Assembly (NCBI GenBank): GCA_946902985.2
Contig: OX336388.2
Coordinates: 1,504,638,545-1,504,702,544, forward strand
Origin: Meconema thalassinum
Lineage: Eukaryota > Arthropoda > Insecta > Orthoptera > Tettigoniidae
Length of the DNA stretch: 64,000 nucleotides
Reading direction: 5' to 3'
Shown here: one piece after another, positions 11,378 to 20,670 of the stretch
How positions within the stretch are numbered: the first letter of the stretch is position 1
Layout: each line of letters starts with the position of its first letter
Position numbers and translations under genes: made by a program
The notes under the pieces: model-generated
What the model was told of the DNA's origin: nothing
The model's database searches: none
Seen by the model: only the letters and a program-made list of their open reading frames with translations

Positions 11378-14300
11378 TGTGCCCAACTCTAGGAATGGGT
11401 ATTCCAAGTTTCAGACACCTAGATATCAAGGGAAAGGCTGTAGCCGCTTTTGAAAGTTGAGATATTTGAATATCGCGCTACATTGCTTCTCGAAGCATTT
11501 GGAAATAATTTACCGATACTTGGATGTCAAGTGACGTAGCGAGTAATAGCAGAGATGGAGGCTATTTATTGATTAAATAGTTAACTATGGAGTAGAGACT
11601 TGAGACTGGGATCAGATTACTGGCACGGCCAAATAAAAGAGAATGCAATTAGTATCAAGTAAATCAGACCAGGGATTCAGGAGATATGAGGATTTCCAGA
11701 TATCAGGTGATGACGCGTGACCCTGACAGTTTTGAATAAAAGCCTGCTGGCCGAAGCAACTTCAGCTCATTCTAACACAAGCAGTTGCCTAGCAAGTTGC
11801 TACGACGCTGAGCCAAGGCACATGGTTGCCGGATCTACGCAGAAGTTCTTTTGAAAGTCGTGATAGTCACGAAAGTGCTGCGCTACGAGGTGGAACTTAG
11901 TAAGTTTACGGCGAGGAGAATCACTGAGGTGATTGATTTTTCTACAGACATTGGTGGAATTATTTATATTTCTACAAGGACATATGCTAGACTTTGTCTA
12001 GAAAATAGTATTTTGTCACAGTCCAGTAATAACTTAATACTTGGATGTTTAAATCCATTTCAAGTCAGTTTTCATTTTTGTAACTAGTTAACCACTTCGA
12101 TCTGTCAGTACACTGAAGACTAGTCTATAACGGTGGCGTTCATTAGTCTACGCAAGGGAAACTACAAGTTGCTTAGCGCATGGTAGATGGTGATATAATA
12201 AACCATGCCCAGGGAACGATCTTCAGAACAGCCGTTAATTGCTTAGACTGTCAGTGTTTTTCTTGTACTGATAAGATTACAGTGAGTTATGTTACAACTG
12301 ACATATCTAAGAAGAGATCACTTAGATCTGACCCCATTTAAACAAACTGTTATGGCTTTGATAGAAGCCTGTATTAAAATGGAACAACAGTTAATTCAAA
12401 CGTCGAAAGATACTACCACTATGTCTGACTAGACGGATTGTGGGTATATAATGGCGGCGGATACAAGGATTATACGTGCTTGTCCGATAGGGCATGTCTA
12501 TGGATAAATCTGGTACAGACCACGTTTACTACGCTTCAAGACCATCAAGAAATGTAAGCCACATTTGAATTATATTATGCCTAGCTAATTGGAACAAAAT
12601 ATTTTTCTGCAGATGACCAACACATTTATTTTTCGTCGTATTTAAATCTTGCAATGATTTACGCAAGACTTGTTAGAGTTATTCTGAGTATTTTCAGCAC
12701 TCAGAACAGTTTAGGATCGATGACCGAGCATTTCGAGCATTTATTTGAATTTTTCATATTTTTGGGAAACCACGGAAAACAACCGATGTAACTGTAAAAG
12801 TTAAATTTATTTTTGTTGAGGAATGGATATTTTTTTCCATATTCGAAGGTTCGAACATGTGGATTCTCACATAATGAGATGATAATTAAACATATTTAAA
12901 ATAATAACAAATTATAATAATAATCAAAATCTACTAATAATAATAATAATTTTCATAATTTTTCTAAATAATTCTTGGATATTATATTTTATAATAATCA
13001 TATGTATTGAGAGAGAGCCTATGAAGTAGTTTAATCATTTCTAGTCTGGAACAGAGAGATTTTCCGAAGGAAAGTGGTTAGCGCAAGCCCGCATTCAACC
13101 AACATTTCAGTTCTGGTTGAACAGTTGATATTTGCATTGAGCAAAGTATATTTTTCAGATAACACGGAGAGGCATGAAACGGGAAGCAATTGATATTTGT
13201 ATCAAATAGGATATTTTTGTATTTATATAAAATCATGACGTAAATACACTCGAAAGTGAAATAAAGATTTTCATAAGTATGGTAAATTCACGGGTTGAAC
13301 TGAATGGTAAAATAAAATAAACTTGTAAGTTTATTAATCTTCCAGTGTTGATAACAAGCAGAGGCTTGATTTATTGTATAAATTTTGGGAAGATGATGTA
13401 TATGTGTGGAGTAGTTGAAATGCCATTCCCAGGTGCGCATGTTTAAGTCGCAGGAATGAAGAGGTTTTTTCGAGCATCAATCAAATAGCAGGTTCGATGG
13501 CTCAGGTTTATAGTAGGCGTATTGGAACTACACATTTCGTCGGATGAATGACCCGAAGGTTATTTCTTGAAACCATCAGTTCTTATTTCAACCTTGTTTA
13601 CGAATTCCATTTAGACTTTGATTTTGCTAGAACCCGGATTTGTCATGATAGTAGTTTATTCTTCTTCAGAGGAAGACCTTTGCCGTTGTTGTTGTAATAT
13701 TGTGTTCTTACACAAATAGTAGAATGGGCCACTGCCAATTAAAAATAATTCTTTAACCACGAATAATTTGAAGGATATTTTCAATCCTAGTGCCATGAAC
13801 TAAATGAATTCATTATAAAACTACAATTCTAATTTCCGCATTCTGTCGAAGAATTGCAAGTTGTGAAAGTTGCTAAAAATGGCCATGAATATAAATATTT
13901 TTTATAATAATGATTCCAAGTGGAAAATTGAATAGTTGAATGGTTCAACAATTTATTGATCAAGTTGATGATTCAGAAATCATATATTTTGTTAGGAACT
14001 TGAAGTTCATAATCGAGTCACTTCTCGAAATGTTTAATGTCAGAAGAACAATTAATTGTTGTTGTGCTTCGCACAGTTCTTCGATGTTATGCTCAAGGTC
14101 AAATACTTTTCAGATGTTATTAATATATGTAAATAATTTGTGTGGCTTCTATGATAATATTTTCGACGATATATTTTTGAAACTGGAAAAACAAGTGAAA
14201 GTTTAAAAATTCTATGAACATTTATTCTACGAGTGTTAATATTTATGTAAAATTTCAAACAGTGAACTACGACATTTCCAGTAGAGACAATTAAATTTGA

Positions 14301-14707
14301 ACTGGAATTAATCTTAAATAATTTTGGAACACAGTCCACAGGACTATTAATCGGACTTGTGTTTCCAAAAAGATTGTCAAATGTGTTTGGAAAATTTCTG
14401 TATATTGTGTGTAAATAAGTGTGTGGATCGCCACACGTGGATGATGCTGCTTTGAGCATCTTTGCAGTCAATTTTAACTTCAAAATAAACTGAGATATTT
14501 TTACCAGATGTGTGATACCCAATTAAATCTCCTTATATCCTTATTGTTGCATTGAGCCAAAAATCAGTAAAGCATTTTTTTCATTTGATGTCGTTTTTGC
14601 GATTTGCTTTAACCCATCTGGCGCTCCGGGATATTTTGATTCTCGTGCTGACTGATTATTGGTAAAATGCATATGTGGTCGTGCGGACTCCGGTCTAAAC
14701 GGACACA
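11378..14707 (+). repeat. Element 1 5' LTR (3330 bp)
   Basis: It begins TGTGCCC and ends GGACACA. It aligns end to end with 20671-26456 apart from the 2456 bp added there by a nested insertion. Short open frames inside it (11851-12087, 13940-14206, and an antisense frame at 14052-14522) recur in the other LTR only because the LTRs are almost identical. None shows a domain. AT-rich runs of AATAAT lie near 12900-12955. Confidence 0.95.
11735..11770 (+). promoter_or_regulatory. Candidate Element 1 promoter
   Basis: AATAAAAG at 11735 is followed 26 bp later by TTCAGCTCATT, resembling the TATA plus TCAG initiator arrangement of insect LTR promoters. An alternative is TATATAA near 12447, just before GGCGGCGG. 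Neither start is proven. Confidence 0.4.
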
Positions 14708-14729
14708 TAAAATAAGATAGAGAGAGAAA

Positions 14730-14751
14730 TGGCTTCGAACGTGGGTCTCGA
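14730..14751 (+). promoter_or_regulatory. Primer-binding site, tRNA-Lys-like
   Basis: TGGCTTCGAACGTGGGTCTC begins 22 bp after the LTR end. From memory of the insect tRNA-Lys 3' end, it complements about 18 of 22 bases, with mismatches clustered at positions 5-8 and one at 17. It would prime minus-strand DNA synthesis. The offset from the LTR is larger than usual. Confidence 0.65.
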
Positions 14752-15218
14752 TTTAGACATGGTCAATCGCATGCCGATTTGAAATTGTGATAATTTTTAT
14801 AGAAATATTTTGGGAGTTGAGAGATGTCTGGTTTGGATGAATAAATTAGTAGGAAACCTAATTAGTGGGGAAAATTAAAAATTTAAGTTGGTTAATAATT
14901 AGAATGGGTTTGATTATTTTTGATAATGGCTTAACCATTAGGGCGTCAAGTAAATTCAGTAGTAAACGTTCGATGACTGGACATACACATTATTAGAATC
15001 CAGGTGGAGGATATTTGAGAACTTGCATATTTTTCTTGTGATATTGTGGTAAATGTAATTCGTAAAAGTAGAGACTTTTGTTTTTCCATCACGTCGACAT
15101 TAGGACAAATCTCATTTTATAAGAGTGTTCCAATTAGCTATTCATATTTCTTGTTCTAGTTATAAGCTTGTGTTTGCCACTGTTGTATACCCCTAAGTTT
15201 TGAATAATAATTGAAATT
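14752..15218 (+). other. Element 1 leader before gag
   Basis: An AT-rich untranslated leader of about 470 bp lies between the primer site and the gag ATG. No ORF or clear structure is seen. Confidence 0.7.
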
Positions 15219-18200
15219 ATGGAAGAAATGATGAGGATGATGAGGAGTTTGGAGGAGAGTTCAAAAGAGGCTGGACTGCGTGTAGCAGCCATTATGAAAG
15301 AAAATACTGAGGCTTTGGAAAAGAAACTTAAAGAAAATTCTGATAAACTTAAAGAAAGTTTAAACGATAAACTTAAAGAAAATTCTGATTCTTTAGAAAA
15401 TAAACTTAAAGAAAATTCTGATTCTTTAGAAAATAAACTTAAAGATAATTCTGATTCTTTAGAAAATAAACTTAAAGAAAATTCTGATTCTTTAGAGAAT
15501 AAACTTAAAGAAAGTTTGAATGATAAACTTAAAGAAAATTCTGATTCTTTGGAAAATAAACTTAAAGAAAATTCTGATTCTTTAGAAAGCAGGTTAAAAG
15601 GTAACTTGAAAGAAAATTTAAATAGTAAATTTAATTCAATGGAAAGTAAATTTAAAGAGAATTCTGAAATTTTGAAAATGACACTTGAGAGTAAAATGAA
15701 TAAATTATGCGACAAAACACATGAGCTCGAAACTTCATTAGCTACTAACGCAAGTTTAATGGACGATAAATTTCGCGATGCCGATCTTCGATCCCAAAGC
15801 TTAGCTGATAGGATAGAACATGGTCTTAGGAAAGTTGGTGAAGACATGATCGACCTAGAAGTCAGAGTGAAGAAGGAGAGTAACGAGATGGGAATTCTAG
15901 TTGTTCAACGTTTAACGGAACAATTCAAAGAACTTGTCATGGGAGAAATAAGAGAAGGTGTGATTAATGAGTTACAAACTGAAACTAAAACCACAGTTGT
16001 CAATGAAATTAAAGACACACTCAAGCTGGAGAACCAAGAAGGAATCAAGGAGATTAGGGAATCATTGTCATCCCATATTGAAGTAATTGCCAAAGATATC
16101 CAAGCAACTCAGAAGGACATATCAGATATGACAGGGTCATTGAAAAGTCATGAGGCTGTTATGAACCAGATATCCATTGATGTTAAGGACAATTGTAAAG
16201 AAACTGAAGCAATTAAGAAAATGGCAGAAGAAAACCAGAAGGAACTTGAGGCTATGAAAACTCAAATCAAGGATGAGAAACAGTCTGATCATCTGTTGAA
16301 AATGCCAAATGTAAGGGGAAAGGAACAGATACAGATAAATCTAGGAGGAGCTAGAGACACGGATAGTCAAAGACAGGATGAGGTCAGGACAGTATTTCAA
16401 TCCAACCCCATAACTGTATTTAAGAATGTAGAAGGTAAGCCTTCTAAATTTTCAGGGCGAGATTCTGTGACACCCGTGGAATTTTTGAGAGAAGCAGGTG
16501 ATTACCAGAAAGATTCTAAGATCCCTAAAGAAAGACAGATCCGAGTGATAGGGAAGTTTTTGGAAGGTCCTGCACTTCTTTGGTTCAGGGCATTTAGATC
16601 CACTCTAACCACTTTTGAGGAGTTTCCTCGTGGGCTATTGAAAAAGTTTTGGTCCCCGGAAACCCAACAGCAAGTCAGAGCAGAGTTATATTCGAAGATA
16701 TTCTCGACGTCACAACCTACTCGATACTCTACGTACTTTTCTGGACAGCTGTCTAAACTTCAACATTTAGATCCGCCGATGCCAGATAACGAGTTGATTA
16801 CTGCATTGATACGTCAATTTCCAGAAGACGTCCAGAGGACTTTGATCGCTGCTGATATCTATAATATGGAACAATTTGATGAAGTATTACAGAAGCTGGA
16901 TCATACAAACGCTCAATTCTTCCATCAGAAGGGAGGAAAAAATAACAACACTGTGTACGCTGTTATGGCTGATAGTTATTCTCAGACACCTCGAGAGATT
17001 CGAGAGGAGCGAGAAGAGAAAACGCCGAGGGAAGATTCCAATAAGAGAGGATGGAACCAGTACAGTAACAGATACAGTTACAAGCCATATGCGAGACCGG
17101 ATGGTGGTAATCGATACAATACTCGATGGAGAAGACCACGAGATACTCAAGGAAGGTACCAGGAAAGAAGATATTATGGTCGAAACAACTACAATAACAG
17201 AGGGAATGTAGATACTCGTCAGTCCAATGAAGAGTTCAACAAGGAGACGAGGAAAAATTTGGAAGCAAGACACCAAGATAACTTGCAATTTTTGGAGCAG
17301 AGGCCCAATGATCCAGGTCCATCGGGAACACAACAATCCCGGGGGAATGGTAATGAAAAAAAAAACTTCGAATTCACAGTAGAAGATAGAATTTTGAACA
17401 CTTTCACTTCCAGAATTATTAAATGGCAAGCAGAGGATGATGATTTAATTCAACAGAATGACGAACGAAAAGAAATGGGTACAAGAATTAGAATGCCAAT
17501 CATATCATGCGAAGTATTCGGTATGCCTGTCGATACTTTGATCGATACTGGGGCTATGCTTTGTCTGGTGAGTGAGAAGCTTTATATTCTGTGGAAGCTC
17601 AAAGAGAATTTAGAGGAGATTCCAGTATCAGGAATTAAGATCCAAGGAATAATACCCAATAAAATATCTCTGTGTAAAACACAATTATACTTATGTATTA
17701 CGAGTGTAGGACATGATTTTCGACATGTATTTGTTGTAATGAAGGACATGGCTTTTGACATGATATTGGGAGCAGATTTCATTCAGAAATATCAAGCAGT
17801 GATAGACATGAAGACAGAGACGATTAGATTCAAGAATACCGAAGAGATTAACTTCGAGGGAAAAGAAGAGGAAGACATCGAGGGAGATGCTCAATGGTCT
17901 CTGATTTTTCATGAAGCTGAAGGAAGAGAAGTCTACACTGAGAAGGAGTCCCCAGAGCTAGGGAAAATTTTGGAAGAGTATCACGATATTTTTGATATTA
18001 AACCTGGTGAAATTAAAGATTTTGAATATCATATTCGTGTAAATGATGATGCACCTTTTCATGCTAAATTGTATCCAGTAGCAGAAAAGCATCGAGAAAG
18101 AGTAAAAGTGCTTATCAAGGAGATGGAAAGCAACAATGTGATTGAAAAGTACACTACATCTTATGTCAATCCATTAGCAGTAGTATCCAAGCAAGATGGA

Positions 18201-18737
18201 AGTCTGAGACTATGTTTAGACGCGCGAAATTTGAATTCAAGATTACTGCCAGAGTATGACAGACCACCAATCATTTGGGAACTGTTAAGGAAATTCCAAG
18301 GCAAGGTCTGGTTCTCTAATATTGATCTCACTTCGTCCTACCATCATATTAGGCTTAGTGAAGATTCCAAGAAGTTTACAGGATTTATGTTTGACCAGCA
18401 GACATATGTATTCCGCCGTCTACCATTTGGAGTCAAAACATCTGGATCCGTTTTGATCAGAGCCCTGGAACAAAATTTGAGTCCTGAAGTAAAAGAGATA
18501 GCAATTCGTTATATTGATGATATCTTAATTGCATCCGAGACTAAGGAGGAACATTTGTTACATCTTCAAATGTTATTCGCAGATTTGAGAAAAGCTAACT
18601 TCAAAGTAAACCTTCGAAAATGTCAGTTCTTTCGAAAGGAAATAAAATTTTGGGTCACATTTTGGATGGAGAAGGATACCGTCCCAATGAGACGAAGATA
18701 CAAGCAATTGCAAATTTCCCTAGACCTACTAGAGTGA
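15219..18737 (+). CDS. Element 1 Gag-protease-reverse transcriptase polyprotein (broken pol)
   Basis: A 1172-codon frame fuses Gag and the front of Pol. Residues about 30-360 are predicted coiled coil, including hendecad-like repeats (KLKENSDSLEN type) at about 35-127. Residues about 398-562 form the retrotransposon Gag core (motif ALLWFRAF). Residues about 600-667 are Arg/Asn/Tyr-rich and basic. I see no CCHC zinc knuckle. The protease active site DTGA is at 776-779. RT carries the first catalytic Asp at 1036 and YIDD at 1098-1101. Near 18650 RT homology leaves this frame for the -1 register, so residues after about 1148 are out of frame and the stop at 18735 is not natural. Gag and Pol share one frame, so no programmed gag-pol shift is needed. 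The first ATG after the leader was chosen as start. Confidence 0.92.
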   Translation: MEEMMRMMRSLEESSKEAGLRVAAIMKENTEALEKKLKENSDKLKESLNDKLKENSDSLENKLKENSDSLENKLKDNSDSLENKLKENSDSLENKLKESLNDKLKENSDSLENKLKENSDSLESRLKGNLKENLNSKFNSMESKFKENSEILKMTLESKMNKLCDKTHELETSLATNASLMDDKFRDADLRSQSLADRIEHGLRKVGEDMIDLEVRVKKESNEMGILVVQRLTEQFKELVMGEIREGVINELQTETKTTVVNEIKDTLKLENQEGIKEIRESLSSHIEVIAKDIQATQKDISDMTGSLKSHEAVMNQISIDVKDNCKETEAIKKMAEENQKELEAMKTQIKDEKQSDHLLKMPNVRGKEQIQINLGGARDTDSQRQDEVRTVFQSNPITVFKNVEGKPSKFSGRDSVTPVEFLREAGDYQKDSKIPKERQIRVIGKFLEGPALLWFRAFRSTLTTFEEFPRGLLKKFWSPETQQQVRAELYSKIFSTSQPTRYSTYFSGQLSKLQHLDPPMPDNELITALIRQFPEDVQRTLIAADIYNMEQFDEVLQKLDHTNAQFFHQKGGKNNNTVYAVMADSYSQTPREIREEREEKTPREDSNKRGWNQYSNRYSYKPYARPDGGNRYNTRWRRPRDTQGRYQERRYYGRNNYNNRGNVDTRQSNEEFNKETRKNLEARHQDNLQFLEQRPNDPGPSGTQQSRGNGNEKKNFEFTVEDRILNTFTSRIIKWQAEDDDLIQQNDERKEMGTRIRMPIISCEVFGMPVDTLIDTGAMLCLVSEKLYILWKLKENLEEIPVSGIKIQGIIPNKISLCKTQLYLCITSVGHDFRHVFVVMKDMAFDMILGADFIQKYQAVIDMKTETIRFKNTEEINFEGKEEEDIEGDAQWSLIFHEAEGREVYTEKESPELGKILEEYHDIFDIKPGEIKDFEYHIRVNDDAPFHAKLYPVAEKHRERVKVLIKEMESNNVIEKYTTSYVNPLAVVSKQDGSLRLCLDARNLNSRLLPEYDRPPIIWELLRKFQGKVWFSNIDLTSSYHHIRLSEDSKKFTGFMFDQQTYVFRRLPFGVKTSGSVLIRALEQNLSPEVKEIAIRYIDDILIASETKEEHLLHLQMLFADLRKANFKVNLRKCQFFRKEIKFWVTFWMEKDTVPMRRRYKQLQISLDLLE
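15324..15599 (+). repeat. 33-bp coding minisatellite in Element 1 gag
   Basis: Imperfect 33-bp units encode an 11-residue repeat of the type K-L-K-E-N-S-D-S-L-E-N, interspersed with a shorter K-E-S-L-N-D variant. At least six units are near identical in DNA, indicating recent expansion within the coiled-coil region. Confidence 0.9.
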
Positions 18738-19486
18738 AGAATGTCCGCAGTTTTCTCGGGACATGCCAATTCTTTGCAGGGCATTGTCCAGACTTCACCA
18801 AGACAGTTGCGCCATTGCAGGAATTGTTAAAGAAAGGAAATAAATGGAAATGGGATAAAGATTGTGAACAATCATTTCAAGATGCCAAGAGGTTATTGGT
18901 AAACAGTGTGAAATTGGAGTATCCTGACTTTACCAAGAATTTCATCATAGAATCTGATGCATCCACCGTAGGGATTGGAGCTATTCTACTTCAAGAAGAT
19001 GAAGACCACAAGAGACATTACCTGGCGTTCATTAGCAGGAAACTTCGTCCATCAGAGAGGAATTATTACACCACAGAGTTAGAAGCACTTGCTGTAATAT
19101 TCGCATTGGAGTCGTGGAAGAAAATGTTAATTGGACATTCAGTCATTGTGAGGACTGATCACCACGCATTGGAGTTTATTTTGAGAACAAACTTTGCCAG
19201 CGATAGAATAACTAGATGGTCACTTTTTATTCAGCAATTCAACCTAGTTATTGAACACACTCCTGGAAGGTTGAACGTGGGAGCTGATTTGTTTAGTAGA
19301 GCAGTGGAGTCCACATCTAAGGTTTTTCAAGTTAACCTGACGCAGGAGGATGAAGATACCTTGAGAAGGTTAAGGTTATTTCATTTATCCCAGAGGAGAG
19401 ACCGACGTCTTAGAAACATTTTTCGTTTTCTACAGGGAAACATGGATCCAAATGATGATGATTTTGTGGAAACTGAAAGAATTTAA
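18647..19486 (+). pseudogene. Element 1 Pol segment: RT thumb, connection and RNase H (frame-shifted)
   Basis: This segment continues RT homology in the frame one base off from the upstream ORF: it resumes with the conserved L-G-H phrase at about 18650 and runs through the RT connection (VRSFLGTCQFF). RNase H residues are visible: Asp in I-E-S-D-A-S, Glu in T-E-L-E-A-L and Asp in R-T-D-H-H-A-L. An in-frame TAA at 19484 ends it, and the same frame continues into integrase. It has no natural start and would be expressed only as part of the polyprotein. The frame change lies in a T-run, so a one-base deletion or an assembly error is the simplest cause. Confidence 0.9.
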
Positions 19487-19495
19487 AGAGATTTT

Positions 19496-20605
19496 ATGAT
19501 GTTAGATGGTTTAATCTACAAGTTTGCAGATCCCGACCATACGAAGCTGAGAGTAGTGATACCTCCACGAATGCAAAAACCCATTATTTGGATGGCACAT
19601 AGAATCGCAGGTCATGCTGGAGTAGATAAGACAGTCAACATGATTCAAGAGAAATTTTCGTGGGAGCGAATGCGACAAACTGTCAGAAACACTATTCGAG
19701 AATGCGACTTATGCCAAAGGAGTAAACATAATTCTAGATTATTGAGAGAATTACCAAGGCCTATTATTCCTTCTAAACCTTGCGAAATCTTCGCGACTGA
19801 TTTATATGGTCCTCTCCCAAAGTCTAAAAGAGGTAACCGATATATTTTGGTGACTATGGATGTTTTCAGCAAATACACCATGTTACATCCAATTCAGAAG
19901 GCAAACGCAAAGTATTGTGTGAAGAGAATTAGAGACAGCGTAATTCCGGAAGCAGGCAAACCGGAATTCCTTTTATCAGATTGTGGACCTCAATTTACAT
20001 CTTTAGAGTTTCGAACCATCATGAATAATCTTGGGATTAGACAATTGTTTTGTTCTATTAGACATCCAGAGAGCAATCCAGCGGAACGCGTGATGGCTGA
20101 AATAGCAAAATTTTGCCGCCTCTATTGTCCAAATGAGCATTGGAAATGGATGGATGTTCTTTCTTTAGCATCCGAATCCATCAACTCTACGATTCATGAG
20201 AGTACTGGACAGATTCCCATGTTGCTTCATCATGGAATTAAACCAACACGATTATGGGATCGAATCATCTCTATTCCACCTGAGATTGAACCAAGTCGTC
20301 AGATGAGGGAAACTCTAGCTTTAGACAAGTTAAGGAGCCAAGCTCAGAAGAGAGAGCGCAGAGTGAGAGGAAAGCGTTTTCGCAGACCCTTGCGCGTAGG
20401 AACTCTTGTTTTAGTGAAAAGACCTACACCCTCTGACGTGCAAAATCGAGTGTACTCGAAATTTGCAAGCCTTTACGCTGGAACCTACCGTATTGTGGAA
20501 GTCAACAATAATGGAAGCTATGAAGTCGCCAATACACGAACTGGTAACATCGTGGGAACTTATAATGCGTCTAATTTGAAGATTTATTATTCAAGAACCA
20601 GATGA
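19496..20605 (+). pseudogene. Element 1 Pol segment: integrase
   Basis: Counting from the ATG at 19496, which is in the same frame as the RNase H segment but after the TAA at 19484-19486, a zinc-binding HHCC module is visible (H35, H40, C70, C73). The catalytic triad follows as D102 (A-T-D-L-Y-G), D162 (L-S-D-C-G-P) and E197 (N-P-A-E-R). The C-terminal part is basic and ends with an SH3-like strand region. The family inserts the linear DNA copy into host DNA. The stop between RNase H and integrase means integrase could be made only by read-through or internal initiation. The frame ends 65 bp before the 3' LTR, leaving no room for env. Confidence 0.92.
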
Positions 20606-20656
20606 TTTAATGTGTAGATAGGAAAAATAAAAAATTTTCAATTTTTATTTTTTGCT

Positions 20657-20670
20657 AGGTGTGGGGTGGA
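20657..20670 (+). promoter_or_regulatory. Polypurine tract of Element 1
   Basis: AGGTGTGGGGTGGA directly abuts the 3' LTR. Purine-rich sequence at this position primes plus-strand DNA synthesis. Confidence 0.7.

Noticed and set aside
11851..12087. 78-codon frame in both LTRs of Element 1
   Set aside because: Starts at TTG, has no recognisable domain, and is shared only because the LTRs are near identical.
14052..14522. 156-codon antisense frame in the Element 1 LTR, also present at 25801-26271
   Set aside because: Conservation is expected because the two LTRs are about 99.5 percent identical. No domain, and it lies opposite a short plus-strand frame.
15134..15847. 237-codon minus-strand frame rich in Ser/Leu repeats
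   Set aside because: Mirror of the repetitive coiled-coil coding region on the plus strand.
16887..17429. 180-codon minus-strand frame
   Set aside because: Shadow of the Arg-rich part of Gag; no independent support.
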